Counted from the stretch's first letter, positions 10,068 to 18,062 are shown. The stretch: 64,000 bases of DNA from DASVUS01 sp036388675 (GCA_036388675.1 DASVRI010000041.1:43320-107319), one strand, 5' to 3'. Program-made: numbers and translations. The notes: generated from the letters alone by a model not told the origin.

Positions 10068-10136
10068 AACACGTATTTTATACAGATATTACAAAGTTTA
10101 CAAATATTCTATAAACCTTCTAAACTCTGTATATTC
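10068..10136. promoter_or_regulatory. AT-rich spacer with probable ATPase promoter
   Basis: The spacer between the methyltransferase and ATPase genes is strikingly AT-rich compared with the chromosome. On the minus strand TATAAA sits about 9 bases before the ATPase ATG, consistent with a very short or absent leader. Confidence 0.35.
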
Positions 10137-10985
10137 CTATATATTCTTGTATACGCTACCTAAATCGTCATTAGTTCCTGGTGAAGCTTTGACTCCCGCG
10201 TCAACTATTCTCATAGTCTTGAGCCGCTTCTTCGCCAACGCGACGTAATCTTTCTCGATTTCGATGCCGATGCAGCGGCGGTCGAGGTCGCGCGCCACGA
10301 TGGCCGTGGTGCCGGAGCCGAGAAACGGGTCGAGGATGAGGCCGCCGGGGGCGCTGCTCGATTGCACGATGCGCTCGATGAGGGCGCGCGGCTTTTGCGA
10401 GGGGTGGCCGCATTTCTCTTTCGAGGCGCCTTTGAGCGACGGGATGCGCCACACGTTCGTGGCGTATTTGCCTTTTTGCAGGTGCTCGCGGCGGGCAGCG
10501 CGGTCTTTGTAGCGCTTGTCGCGCATGTAGACGGAAACGGTGGCGTCGTCGTAAGGTTCGCGCACGGCGTCTTTGTTGAAGGCGACGGCGCCTTCCTTGC
10601 GCAGCACGAGAATCATTTCGTAGGCGGGTGTGAAGGAGTCACGCCGGTCGTAGCCCACCACGCGGTCCCAAATGATGAGGTCGTGGAACTGCCACTGCCG
10701 CGCCGCCTGTGACATCAGGTGCAGCATGACGTGCTCGCGCTTGCCAAGTTGGCCGAAGCAATAAAGCAGACCGCCCGGCACGAGTACTCGCATCGCGGCT
10801 TCGACCCACTGCATCGTCCACGTTAAGTACTCGTCTTCGCTTTGCCACTGCGTGTCCCAGCCCTCGCCCAACAGCACGTTGAAATAAGGCGGGTCGGCGA
10901 CCACAAGGCGCGCCGAATCGTCCTTGAGCTTGCCCATCTCCTGAATGCAGTCACCACAGATTATCTTAATGCGCCTTTGGGGCAT
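10137..10985 (-). CDS. Beta-class DNA methyltransferase (N4/N6-amino)
   Basis: The 282-residue product carries the catalytic DPPY motif (VVADPPYFNVL) near residue 33 and the SAM-binding motif DPFLGSGTTAIVARD near residue 222. This motif order (IV before I, with the target-recognition region between) is that of beta-class amino-methyltransferases such as CcrM and many solitary enzymes. I choose the ATG at 10985 because GAGGAA lies about 9 bases upstream; a TTG at 11018 would add 11 residues. No cognate endonuclease gene adjoins it, so it may be a solitary regulatory methylase. It contains a GAGTACTC copy at 10782, unlike the island to its left, so it is probably the older resident here. Its 3' end is duplicated at 8758-8840. 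Confidence 0.88.
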   Translation of the reverse strand: MPQRRIKIICGDCIQEMGKLKDDSARLVVADPPYFNVLLGEGWDTQWQSEDEYLTWTMQWVEAAMRVLVPGGLLYCFGQLGKREHVMLHLMSQAARQWQFHDLIIWDRVVGYDRRDSFTPAYEMILVLRKEGAVAFNKDAVREPYDDATVSVYMRDKRYKDRAARREHLQKGKYATNVWRIPSLKGASKEKCGHPSQKPRALIERIVQSSSAPGGLILDPFLGSGTTAIVARDLDRRCIGIEIEKDYVALAKKRLKTMRIVDAGVKASPGTNDDLGSVYKNI

Positions 10986-11044
10986 GAAACGGTTCCTCGT
11001 GGGTTTCTCATGCTCCAATGTACATCATTTGCATCACGGTGTAC

Positions 11045-11125
11045 AGCGGCAAACGGAAGTGACACAGTGAAGCGAGCTGGCGAGTGAACGGAAGCGGTGT
11101 AATCGGTCGGCGCAGTGATTTGTTC
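11045..11125 (-). repeat. Possible degenerate attC-like site after vapC
   Basis: Read on the minus strand this starts with AACAAATCACTGCGCCGACCG, close to the attC arms at 62570-62652, and ends with a GTTTGCC-type core. It lies at the 3' side of the VapC gene, where an attC would be in a gene cassette. Pairing of the arms is imperfect, so the call is tentative. Confidence 0.35.
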
Positions 11126-11133
11126 TGCCGTTG

Positions 11134-11520
11134 TTAGCTTGTGGTCACTACGGGATACGCTGTGATTGCCGCATCGACCGTGATAATGGTCAGGCCGTGT
11201 TGCAATGCCTGGCAGATGAGAACGCGATCAAACGGGTCACGATGCAAAGCTGGTAATTTGGGTAAGAAGCCAATCGTTGCCTCATCTATGCCCAGACTTG
11301 AAATGCGATGATTCTGTCGCTGGAGGGGCAAATACGTTTCGGGCGACTGCGGCAATGGCAACTTGCCTAACTGATGCTTGACAACGGCTTCCCAGACCGA
11401 AGCCACACTCAAGTAAACGTGATAATTGGGGTCGGTGATGTAAGCCTGAGCCGTAGCAGACAGCCTTGAATCGCCGCTGATGAACCACAAGAAGATGTGG
11501 GTGTCGAGCAGAAATCTCAT
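11134..11520 (-). CDS. vapC: PIN-domain ribonuclease toxin (VapC family)
   Basis: This is a 128-residue PIN-domain protein. Metal-binding acidic residues are visible in LLDTHIFLWF (Asp near residue 5), SVASVWEAVVK (Glu), DPFDRVLICQA (Asp) and TVDAAI. VapC toxins cleave tRNA or rRNA and are held inactive by a bound antitoxin. The start codon overlaps the antitoxin stop codon by four bases, as is usual for such pairs. An attC-like element follows the stop, so the pair may have arrived as a gene cassette. Confidence 0.88.
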   Translation of the reverse strand: MRFLLDTHIFLWFISGDSRLSATAQAYITDPNYHVYLSVASVWEAVVKHQLGKLPLPQSPETYLPLQRQNHRISSLGIDEATIGFLPKLPALHRDPFDRVLICQALQHGLTIITVDAAITAYPVVTTS

Positions 11521-11756
11521 TGGCCCGCAAAGGTATCCACAATGTCATCCGGCAACGGCGCGTCAAAGTCATCGGGCACCACGAACTCACCGGCGCACAA
11601 TCCAGATGGACGCGGTTCATGTGCAACCTGCATGATTGGCTTGAGTTCCGCCACCGGCTCATCGGCTTGCGTAATGACCAGCGTTTCGCCCGTTTGAACC
11701 AAACGCAGGTAATTTGGCAGATCCTTCTGCATCTCATCTGCACTAATAGTTACCAT
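11517..11756 (-). CDS. Phd/YefM-type antitoxin
   Basis: This 79-residue protein begins MVTISADEMQKDLPNYL and continues with GETLVITQADEPVAELKPI, the classic N-terminal dimerisation and DNA-binding fold of Phd/YefM antitoxins. The acidic C-terminus (DDFDAPLPDDI) would bind the PIN toxin. An in-frame upstream extension to 11852 is rejected because it is Arg-rich and precedes the family's normal start. TACACT stands about 7 bases before the ATG, suggesting a leaderless or nearly leaderless message. It is the first gene of the toxin-antitoxin operon and probably autoregulates it. Confidence 0.85.
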   Translation of the reverse strand: MVTISADEMQKDLPNYLRLVQTGETLVITQADEPVAELKPIMQVAHEPRPSGLCAGEFVVPDDFDAPLPDDIVDTFAGQ

Positions 11757-11892
11757 GCCTAAAAGTGTAGCACACACAGCCCAGCGCGGCGGCAGAACAC
11801 GCTGGACAGCGGCGCGCCTGCGAGTACTCGCGAAAAGCACAACGCCCGCCACTCTTGCGAATGGCGGGCGTTGTTGGTGAACGACGGGACAT

Positions 11893-13671
11893 TTACGACA
11901 CGCCGTTGGTGCTACCGTCCGACACGTGCGGCTTCGGGCGGGCGATGCCGTCCTGCACGACCGGGCGCACCGGCTGGTCGATACTGCCCATTATGCTGCC
12001 GGTGACACCGTTGGTGATGCTGTTGATGTCAGAGCCGTCGATGCCGATCTCCTTCATCAGGCTGTCCACCAGCGGGGCCTGCGCGCGGTAGCGCAGCGCG
12101 CTGTTGACCATTTCGTCGGCCAGGCTGCCGTTGCCATGACTTGCGCCAGCCGTGCCGTTGACGCCGTTCATCGGAGCGCCCTGCGCGCCACCCAGACCGT
12201 TGACCTGCAAGATCTTGATGGCGTCGATTTGCTCCATCGGCTTCACGCTTTCGCGGATGATGTCGGGCAAAGCGGTGATCAAAGCCTGCTTGATCAGCAT
12301 CGCCATGCTTTCGGGCGACATGGTGTTGACCGCCTCGTTGATGGCGCGCTTGCCTTCGGCTTCCACCGAATAGCGGGCCGCAGCGGCTTCGGCACGCAGC
12401 TTTTCGGCGTCGGCTTCGCCTTCAGCCGCGATACGTAGGGCCGAGGCGCGATCTTCCGAAGCGCGCTTTTCGGCTTCGGCGGCGACGGTTACGCCAATCG
12501 CCTGGCGCTGCGCCTGCTTGGTCGCTTCCACCAGATCAATCGACTTCTGGCGCTCGGCGATTTCGGTGGCACGCGCGGTGGCGATTTGCTCTTCGGCTTT
12601 AGCGGCCAGAGCACGTGCTTCGTCGGCCAGGGCCTGCGCTTGCGACTGCTCACGCGTCTTTTCGGCAATGGCGATAGCCTTGTCCTGCTCCGCCATCTCG
12701 ACGGCTTTGGCGCGGGCGATCTCGCGCTCTTTCAACAGACGCTGCGCTTCGATCTGCTTTTCCTGCACGTTGCGGTCGAGGTCGATCTGCGCCTGGTCGA
12801 CCACCTGTTTGGCCGTGATTTCGCCCTGACGCGTTTCCTGCTCACGCTGGGCACGCTGCAAGGCGATTTCGGTTGTCTGCGCGGCCTTGCGAATCTCGAT
12901 TTCGCGCTGCTGTTCAAGCAACGCGTATTCGGCTTCGCGCTGCACCAGCAATTGCTGCTGGCGTGCTTCCAGGTTCTTACGTGCGACTTCGATTTCCGTG
13001 TCGCGCTCGATGACGTTGCGCTGCTTGCGACGCATCTCGATTTCTTCGGTCAGCTTGGTCAAGCCCTGCGCGTCGAAGGCGTTGTTCGGGTTGAAGAAGT
13101 CGCGGCTGGTCTGGTCGAGAGCGGTCAGCGACACAGTTTCCAACTCCAAGCCGTTCTTCATCAAGTCGCCCGTGACGGCGCTTTGCACTTTCTGCACGAA
13201 GTCGGAGCGCATTTCGTGCAGCTCTTCCATGCTCATCTCGGCAGCGACCGAACGCAAGGCATCGACGAATTTACCTTCCACCAGCTCTTTGAGTTCGAGC
13301 GGCTTGAGGGTTTTCTGGCCCAGCGTCTGCGCCGCATCAGCGATGGCCTCGGTCGTCGGCTTGACGCGCACATAGAACTCGGCTTGCACATCGACGCGCA
13401 TACGATCCTTCGTGATGAGCGCCTGTTCACGCGAACGCTGCACTTCCAGGCGCAGGGTGTTCATGTTGACCCAGATGACATCATGCAAGACCGGCAACAC
13501 GAGAGCGCCACCGTTCATGATGACCTTCTGACCGCTGAAGCCGGTGCGCACAAACGAAGTCTCTTTGGTGGCGCGCCGATACAGCCGCGACACGATCAGG
13601 CCCATAGTGACGATGCCGGCTAAAACCGCCGCAGCGATCACACCAACGACAATCAACGATTCTGAACCCAT
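11893..13671 (-). CDS. yqiK: Flotillin-like SPFH protein (YqiK family)
   Basis: The 592-residue product has one N-terminal membrane segment (about residues 5-27), an SPFH/band-7 domain (about 40-200), and a long Ala-Glu-Arg-rich coiled coil (about 230-480). The C-terminal tail is Gly- and Asn-rich. YqiK-type flotillins are membrane-anchored scaffold proteins linked to membrane organisation and stress. AAGAGA precedes the ATG. The gene follows the YqiJ-like gene in the same direction with a gap of about 70 bases, which is the conserved yqiJ-yqiK arrangement. It contains no GAGTACTC over 1.8 kb. Confidence 0.9.
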   Translation of the reverse strand: MGSESLIVVGVIAAAVLAGIVTMGLIVSRLYRRATKETSFVRTGFSGQKVIMNGGALVLPVLHDVIWVNMNTLRLEVQRSREQALITKDRMRVDVQAEFYVRVKPTTEAIADAAQTLGQKTLKPLELKELVEGKFVDALRSVAAEMSMEELHEMRSDFVQKVQSAVTGDLMKNGLELETVSLTALDQTSRDFFNPNNAFDAQGLTKLTEEIEMRRKQRNVIERDTEIEVARKNLEARQQQLLVQREAEYALLEQQREIEIRKAAQTTEIALQRAQREQETRQGEITAKQVVDQAQIDLDRNVQEKQIEAQRLLKEREIARAKAVEMAEQDKAIAIAEKTREQSQAQALADEARALAAKAEEQIATARATEIAERQKSIDLVEATKQAQRQAIGVTVAAEAEKRASEDRASALRIAAEGEADAEKLRAEAAAARYSVEAEGKRAINEAVNTMSPESMAMLIKQALITALPDIIRESVKPMEQIDAIKILQVNGLGGAQGAPMNGVNGTAGASHGNGSLADEMVNSALRYRAQAPLVDSLMKEIGIDGSDINSITNGVTGSIMGSIDQPVRPVVQDGIARPKPHVSDGSTNGVS

Positions 13672-13739
13672 GTCTCTTCTTTTCCCTTCTCCGCATAAGG
13701 GGCGGAGAACCCTACATTAAATTGAGTATGGATGAGTAC

Positions 13740-14384
13740 TCAACTATCTTCGAGCGACACATGCACGTCGTCGATTACTCGATAAATGGCCTCGTGTCGC
13801 TTGAGCAAAACCACCTTACTACCAGCCGGAAACGTTTGTTCGTCGTTGTCCGGCTCCACCATCACATAATGGCTTCTTCCAAATCCGTCGCGCACCCGCG
13901 CTTCGGCGGGATGTCCGCGTCGCGCAGTTCCCACGGTGATTTCACCACCGCACCCCAGAAAGCTGTCGCGCGAAACGCTTTCGCTTTCGTCGCGTGGCAA
14001 CACTTTCTTCAGGATGCCGCCCGCCAGTCGGGTTCCCGGCAGCGCAACAAGAAACGCCGGTAACAACGAGATGGGCAACGGCATCATGGCGCCGGTCGCG
14101 CTCTTGAGCAGCGTCTGCAACAACAGACCCGCGATGCCGAACGAAAGCAAGAACGTGATGAGCAGAATCATGCTCGGAATCTGCCCCACGTGGAGCCAAC
14201 TCAGGAACTCGCCCCATGCACCATCGGCATCAATGTCGGCATCAACGTCCGCGTCCATGTCGCCGCCCATCACGCTCACGGCGCCGCCCAGCATCATTGA
14301 CAGCACTTCGAGCGCGCCCAGCAGACCGACAATCGCCAGAGCGATCGTGAACGGCAGATTGGCCGGCGCACCCAAAATTCCCAT
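13740..14384 (-). CDS. yqiJ: YqiJ-like membrane protein (OB-fold, NfeD-related role)
   Basis: This 214-residue protein has three or so membrane spans in the first 120 residues and a soluble C-terminal domain of about 70 residues of the small beta-barrel (OB) type. The Asp-rich loop DMDADVDADIDADG lies between the first two spans. The start at 14384 follows AGGAGG at about 10 bases; the longer frame to 14435 is not needed. YqiJ/NfeD-type proteins are coded next to flotillins and are thought to act with them. A GAGTACTC palindrome overlaps its stop codon (13734-13741). Confidence 0.82.
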   Translation of the reverse strand: MGILGAPANLPFTIALAIVGLLGALEVLSMMLGGAVSVMGGDMDADVDADIDADGAWGEFLSWLHVGQIPSMILLITFLLSFGIAGLLLQTLLKSATGAMMPLPISLLPAFLVALPGTRLAGGILKKVLPRDESESVSRDSFLGCGGEITVGTARRGHPAEARVRDGFGRSHYVMVEPDNDEQTFPAGSKVVLLKRHEAIYRVIDDVHVSLEDS

Positions 14385-14771
14385 CGTTCCTGCCTCCTCT
14401 TCGCGAGCACCACGGGCTGACTGCGCCCCATTCAACGCTGACTGCGCCCGACTCGGCCCCGATTAATCCACATTATATTGGTTTCGATGTAAGTCATAGT
14501 AAGTATTTTTGAAATATATTTTCGACTACTCTGCACCTGCCTTACACAGCGCTTTCGATTGACCACGAGCAGCAAAGTTGTTAAATTGAGAAGCCATTAG
14601 CTGTCGCACTTGCGGCGCGTTTTCAAAGGTGTCTCACGAGTACTCGTAAGCCGGTTTACGACGCTGCGGCGAGGCAAGAGGGAAAGCGCACGTGGGAAAT
14701 CCGGCGACGGCGCGTGTAAGCCTCCGAGGGTGTAACGATGCAGCCTCGAAACGCACGAAAGGAGCACGCCC
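14385..14771. other. Intergenic region before threonine synthase
   Basis: The half near 14460-14600 is AT-rich and probably holds promoters for both directions. The half near 14630-14771 is GC-rich with several short inverted repeats, including TCGTAA/TTACGA (14644-14661) and a segment beginning CCGAGG and closing CAGCCTCG just upstream of the ribosome site. It could be a structured leader, but it fits no riboswitch class that I can recognise with confidence. One GAGTACTC is at 14638-14645. Confidence 0.35.
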
Positions 14772-16103
14772 TTGACGACTGCCGCTTCCGTCGAAAAGCT
14801 GGTAGATAAATCCATTCCGGATCAGTCCACCGCATCCGTGGCTGATGGTCACGCTGCAAATACTCAATCTGTCACTCCGTCGCGCCTCAAAGGCCTCAAG
14901 TGCCGCGAGTGCAGCGCGGCCTACGAACTGGCGCCCAAACACGTCTGCGAGTTCTGCTTTGGACCGCTCGAAGTCGAATACGACTACGACGTGATTCAGA
15001 GCCTCATCTCACGGGAACGCATCAAGAACGGCCCGTATAACATCTGGCGCTACCAAGATTTGCTGCCGGTCGAGGGCACGCCGCGCGTCAACCTCGAAGC
15101 CGGGTTCACGCCCCTTGTGCGCGCCCACAACCTGGGTAAGTTGCTGGGCATCAAAGAACTGTACATCAAGAACGATACGGCCAACCCGACGTGGAGCTTT
15201 AAAGACCGTGTCGTTTCGGTTGCGCTAAGTCGCGCAGTGGAGTTCGGTTTCGATACGGCTGCCTGCGCCTCGACGGGCAACCTGGCCAACAGCGTGGCGG
15301 CGCACGCGGCACACGCCGGCATGAAGTGCTTCGTCTTCATTCCCGCCGACCTCGAAGCCGGTAAAGTGATGAATTCGCTGGTATACAAACCAAATGTTGT
15401 GGCGGTGCGCGGCAACTACGACGAGGTCAACCGTCTTTGTAGCGAAATCGCCGACCGCAACCCGAGTTGGGCCTTTGTCAACATCAACGTGCGCCCCTAT
15501 TACAGCGAAGGCTCCAAAACCCTCGCCTATGAAGTCGCCGAACAACTGGGATGGCGCGCACCCGATCATGTGGTAATTCCCATCGCTTCGGGTTCGATGC
15601 TGACCAAGATTCACAAAGGCTTCAACGAGTTCAAGAAGCTGGGCATCATCGAAGACCGTCCGGTAAAAATCAGCGGCGCTCAGGCGACGGGTTGCAATCC
15701 GGTGGCGCACGCTTTTGAAACCAACACCGACTTCATCAAGCCGGTGAAGCCGAACACCATCGCCAAGAGCCTGGCCATCGGCAACCCGGCGGATGGCTGG
15801 TATGCGCTCGACACCATCTGCAAAACCGGTGGTGCGGCGGCCCAGGTTACGGATGAAGAGATCGTGGACGGCATCAAGCTCCTGGCTGAAACCGAAGGAA
15901 TCTTCACCGAAACGGCGGGCGGCGTCACCATCGGAGTACTCAAGAAGCTGGTGCAAGCTGGTAAAATCAACCCGGACGAAGTGACGGTTGCCTACATCAC
16001 CGGCATTGGTCTCAAAACGCAGGAAGCCATCGCCGGCAAAGTCGGCGAGCCGCACACCATCGACCCGAATCTGAAATCGTTTGAAGAAACAGTGAAAATT
16101 TAA
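14772..16103 (+). CDS. thrC: Threonine synthase
   Basis: This 443-residue PLP enzyme would convert O-phosphohomoserine to threonine. It begins at a TTG with AGGAG 8-9 bases upstream. An N-terminal CxxC...CxxC zinc ribbon (KCRECS, VCEFCF, about residues 42-62) precedes the catalytic domain. The PLP lysine lies in PTWSFKDRVVS (about residue 142), and ASTGNLANS and the glycine-rich GSMLT are also present. The gene is followed by a sulfur-carrier-like gene and a NIL-domain gene, so a role in a related reaction of homoserine or sulfur amino-acid metabolism is possible. The main identity is firm; the pathway link is inference. Confidence 0.92.
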   Translation: MTTAASVEKLVDKSIPDQSTASVADGHAANTQSVTPSRLKGLKCRECSAAYELAPKHVCEFCFGPLEVEYDYDVIQSLISRERIKNGPYNIWRYQDLLPVEGTPRVNLEAGFTPLVRAHNLGKLLGIKELYIKNDTANPTWSFKDRVVSVALSRAVEFGFDTAACASTGNLANSVAAHAAHAGMKCFVFIPADLEAGKVMNSLVYKPNVVAVRGNYDEVNRLCSEIADRNPSWAFVNINVRPYYSEGSKTLAYEVAEQLGWRAPDHVVIPIASGSMLTKIHKGFNEFKKLGIIEDRPVKISGAQATGCNPVAHAFETNTDFIKPVKPNTIAKSLAIGNPADGWYALDTICKTGGAAAQVTDEEIVDGIKLLAETEGIFTETAGGVTIGVLKKLVQAGKINPDEVTVAYITGIGLKTQEAIAGKVGEPHTIDPNLKSFEETVKI

Positions 16104-16193
16104 CTGGGATAAACAGGATGAACGGGATAGATCGCTCTTCTCCCATCCCCTTTATCCCATTCATCCCTGTAAAAGTTTGAAGGAGAAATTGAA
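16104..16193. repeat. Intergenic hairpin of ATGA/ATCC words
   Basis: Arms near 16115-16131 (ACAGGATGAACGGGATA) and 16153-16170 pair imperfectly, the second reading TATCCCATTCATCCCTGT. The element fills the gap between thrC and the carrier gene. It belongs to the same word family as the elements at 16476 and 16770. Confidence 0.7.
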
Positions 16194-16469
16194 ATGGCTG
16201 TATTAGTTCGCATACCAACGCCGTTGCAGAAGCTGGTCGGAGATCAGGCCGAAGTTCAGGCGCAGGGCGGCACATTGCGCGAGGTCGTGGAATCACTGGC
16301 GCAGCAGAACGCCGAGTTCAAGACGCGTTTGCTCGATGACAGCGGCGAGTTGCGTCGTTTCGTCAACGTCTATGTCAACGAGGAAGACGTGCGCTTTCTG
16401 CAGAAGCTTGATACGCCTCTCAAAGATGGCGACGAAGTTTCCATTGTGCCCGCCATTGCCGGAGGCTAA
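16194..16469 (+). CDS. MoaD/ThiS-family sulfur carrier protein
   Basis: This 91-residue beta-grasp protein ends in the Gly-Gly terminus (PAIAGG) that is adenylated and thiocarboxylated in MoaD, ThiS and CysO proteins. AAGGAG precedes the ATG. The family carries sulfur for molybdopterin, thiamin, cysteine or homocysteine synthesis. Being next to threonine synthase and a NIL-domain gene rather than to moa or thi genes, it may serve sulfur amino-acid synthesis, as CysO or HcyS do. The exact pathway cannot be told from sequence alone. Confidence 0.85.
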   Translation: MAVLVRIPTPLQKLVGDQAEVQAQGGTLREVVESLAQQNAEFKTRLLDDSGELRRFVNVYVNEEDVRFLQKLDTPLKDGDEVSIVPAIAGG

Positions 16470-16475
16470 CAGCCA

Positions 16476-16518
16476 GGGATGAGGGATGAGCCGTTGCTCT
16501 TCTCTCATCCCTCATCCC
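16476..16518. repeat. Intergenic hairpin, 15-bp perfect stem
   Basis: GGGATGAGGGATGAG (16476-16490) pairs perfectly with its complement at 16504-16518 across a 13-base loop. It lies between the carrier and NIL-domain genes. No T-run follows, so it is not a classical terminator. Confidence 0.85.
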
Positions 16519-16523
16519 CTACC

Positions 16524-16763
16524 ATGAAAGATCGCTTTCACCTGACGTTTCCGCGCGAGCGAGTACTCGAACCTGTAATGAGCAACGTCGCCAAGAAGTT
16601 CGACGTGCATTTCTCCATTCGTCGCGCCAGCGTTGAAACCGAAGGCGGCTGGATGGATTTGCAGCTCGAAGGTAGTGCCGAAGAAATCGAGCGCGTCATC
16701 GAATACGTCGAAAGCTGCGGCGTGCGCATCGACCCCATCGAGGGCGACATTATCGCCGGATAA
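16524..16763 (+). CDS. NIL-domain protein
   Basis: This 79-residue protein (MKDRFHLTFP...) is a stand-alone NIL domain, a ferredoxin-like ligand-binding fold first seen at the C-terminus of methionine ABC transporter ATPases. The segment GGWMDLQLEGSAEEIERVIEYV is typical. The ATG at 16524 is the natural start just after the hairpin. Stand-alone NIL proteins occur beside homocysteine-forming and threonine synthase genes in other lineages. It may sense or bind methionine or a related intermediate here, but no ligand can be read from the sequence. Confidence 0.8.
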   Translation: MKDRFHLTFPRERVLEPVMSNVAKKFDVHFSIRRASVETEGGWMDLQLEGSAEEIERVIEYVESCGVRIDPIEGDIIAG

Positions 16764-16769
16764 CGAACA

Positions 16770-16842
16770 GGGATGAGGTGAAAGGGATGAGGGACGAGTA
16801 CTCGATTACGAGGCTATTTCCTCATCCCTTTCACCTCGTCCC
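16770..16842. repeat. Intergenic hairpin, 23-bp stem with GAGTACTC in loop
   Basis: The arms 16770-16792 and 16820-16842 match over 23 bases with one mismatch (GGGATGAGGTGAAAGGGATG...). The palindrome GAGTACTC (16796-16803) lies in the loop. It sits directly before the ATG of the epimerase gene. Confidence 0.85.
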
Positions 16843-16853
16843 TCATCCCTTTT

Positions 16854-17903
16854 ATGAAACTTCTCATCACGGGCGGAACAGGTTTTCTGGGTTGTCATGT
16901 GTCATCGCGTTTTCTGCGTGAAGGCTGGGACGTGCGCTTGCTCGACGTCTTGCCGCTCACCGAGCCGGAATTATTGGACGCGCAACGCGAAGGCCGCGTT
17001 GAAGTTGTGGAAGGAGATGTCGCTGATCAACAAGTTGTAGACCGCGCGTCTGAAGGCATTGATGCCACGGTGCACACGGCGGCGGCGCTGCCCATCCAGG
17101 GCAACCGCGAGAAGATCATGGGCACCAACGTCGGCGGCACGCAGAACGCCTTACAGGCCGCCAAGAAGCACGGCGTCGGCAAGGTGATTCACATCTCGAC
17201 CACAGCGGTGTATGGTGTACCGAAGATTCACCCGTTGTATGAGACTTCGCCCATCATTCCGTTGGGCTTGTATGGCGAGTCAAAAGTCGCCGCCGAAGAA
17301 GCCTGTCACATGGCGCAGCAGGACGGCGTCGATGTGACCATCATTCGTCCCAAGACATTCATCGGCACCGGACGTTTAGGCATCTTTCAGATTCTGTTCG
17401 AGTGGATTCGCGAAGGCCATCGCATTCCCATCATCGGCACGGGCAACAACAAGTATCAGTTGCTCAGTGTTGACGACTTGGTCGATGCGATTTACCGTTC
17501 GACGGTGCAGCCGAACAAGAACGAAACTTTCAACATCGGCGCCAGGGAATATGGCACCGTGCGCCAAGATTTGGGTGCGCTCTTAAAACACGCGCGCAGT
17601 GGTTCGCGCCTGGTGCCGATGGCGCCGTGGCTGGTGCAACCCGTCTTGCGAGTACTCGAACTGGCCAAGCTGTCACCCCTTGTCGAGTGGCACTACAAAA
17701 CTGCCAATCAGGATTCGTTTGTCGATTGCTCGCACGCCGAAGAAGTACTCGGTTGGAAAGCGGAGAAGTCGAACGCGCAAACTCTCATCGAAACCTACGA
17801 CTGGTATATGCAGCACTATGAAGAGTATCTCGACAAAGTGGGCATGACGCACCGCGTCGCGTGGGATCAGGGCGCACTCAACTGGTTCAAGAAAATTGCA
17901 TAA
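16854..17903 (+). CDS. NAD-dependent epimerase/dehydratase (extended SDR)
   Basis: The 349-residue protein has the N-terminal Rossmann motif TGGTGFLG (residues 7-14), an STTAVYG segment, and the catalytic YxxxK in LYGESKVAAEE (about residues 141-151). These mark an extended short-chain dehydrogenase acting on nucleotide sugars or sterol-like substrates. A specific substrate cannot be assigned. It contains one GAGTACTC (17650) and one near-match (17743). It stands alone between two intergenic hairpins. Confidence 0.85.
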   Translation: MKLLITGGTGFLGCHVSSRFLREGWDVRLLDVLPLTEPELLDAQREGRVEVVEGDVADQQVVDRASEGIDATVHTAAALPIQGNREKIMGTNVGGTQNALQAAKKHGVGKVIHISTTAVYGVPKIHPLYETSPIIPLGLYGESKVAAEEACHMAQQDGVDVTIIRPKTFIGTGRLGIFQILFEWIREGHRIPIIGTGNNKYQLLSVDDLVDAIYRSTVQPNKNETFNIGAREYGTVRQDLGALLKHARSGSRLVPMAPWLVQPVLRVLELAKLSPLVEWHYKTANQDSFVDCSHAEEVLGWKAEKSNAQTLIETYDWYMQHYEEYLDKVGMTHRVAWDQGALNWFKKIA

Positions 17904-18062
17904 CGACGAGCCAACAGGGATGAAGGGGATGAAGGAGATAGGCCGAAGAAATTCTTTTCTGTAAGTTCTTGCTATTTAGATGTAGCCGGCTTGATTCCGC
18001 GCTAATTCCATGGGGACGAACGCGATTATCCCGTTCATCCTCTTCATCCCTGTTGATTTTCC
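17904..18062. repeat. Intergenic hairpin of GGATGAA words
   Basis: Arms near 17912-17938 (ACAGGGATGAAGGGGATGAA) and 18028-18055 pair imperfectly around a loop of about 90 bases. It is of the same family as the elements upstream. Confidence 0.65.

Noticed and set aside
12586..13623. 345-codon plus-strand frame opposite the flotillin-like gene
   Set aside because: The minus-strand frame gives a clear SPFH and coiled-coil protein. The antisense frame reflects its biased codons.
14680..14760. Cobalamin-type riboswitch upstream of thrC
   Set aside because: Some words resemble the B12 box, but the conserved AGCC...GACCTGCC core is absent and the order does not fit.
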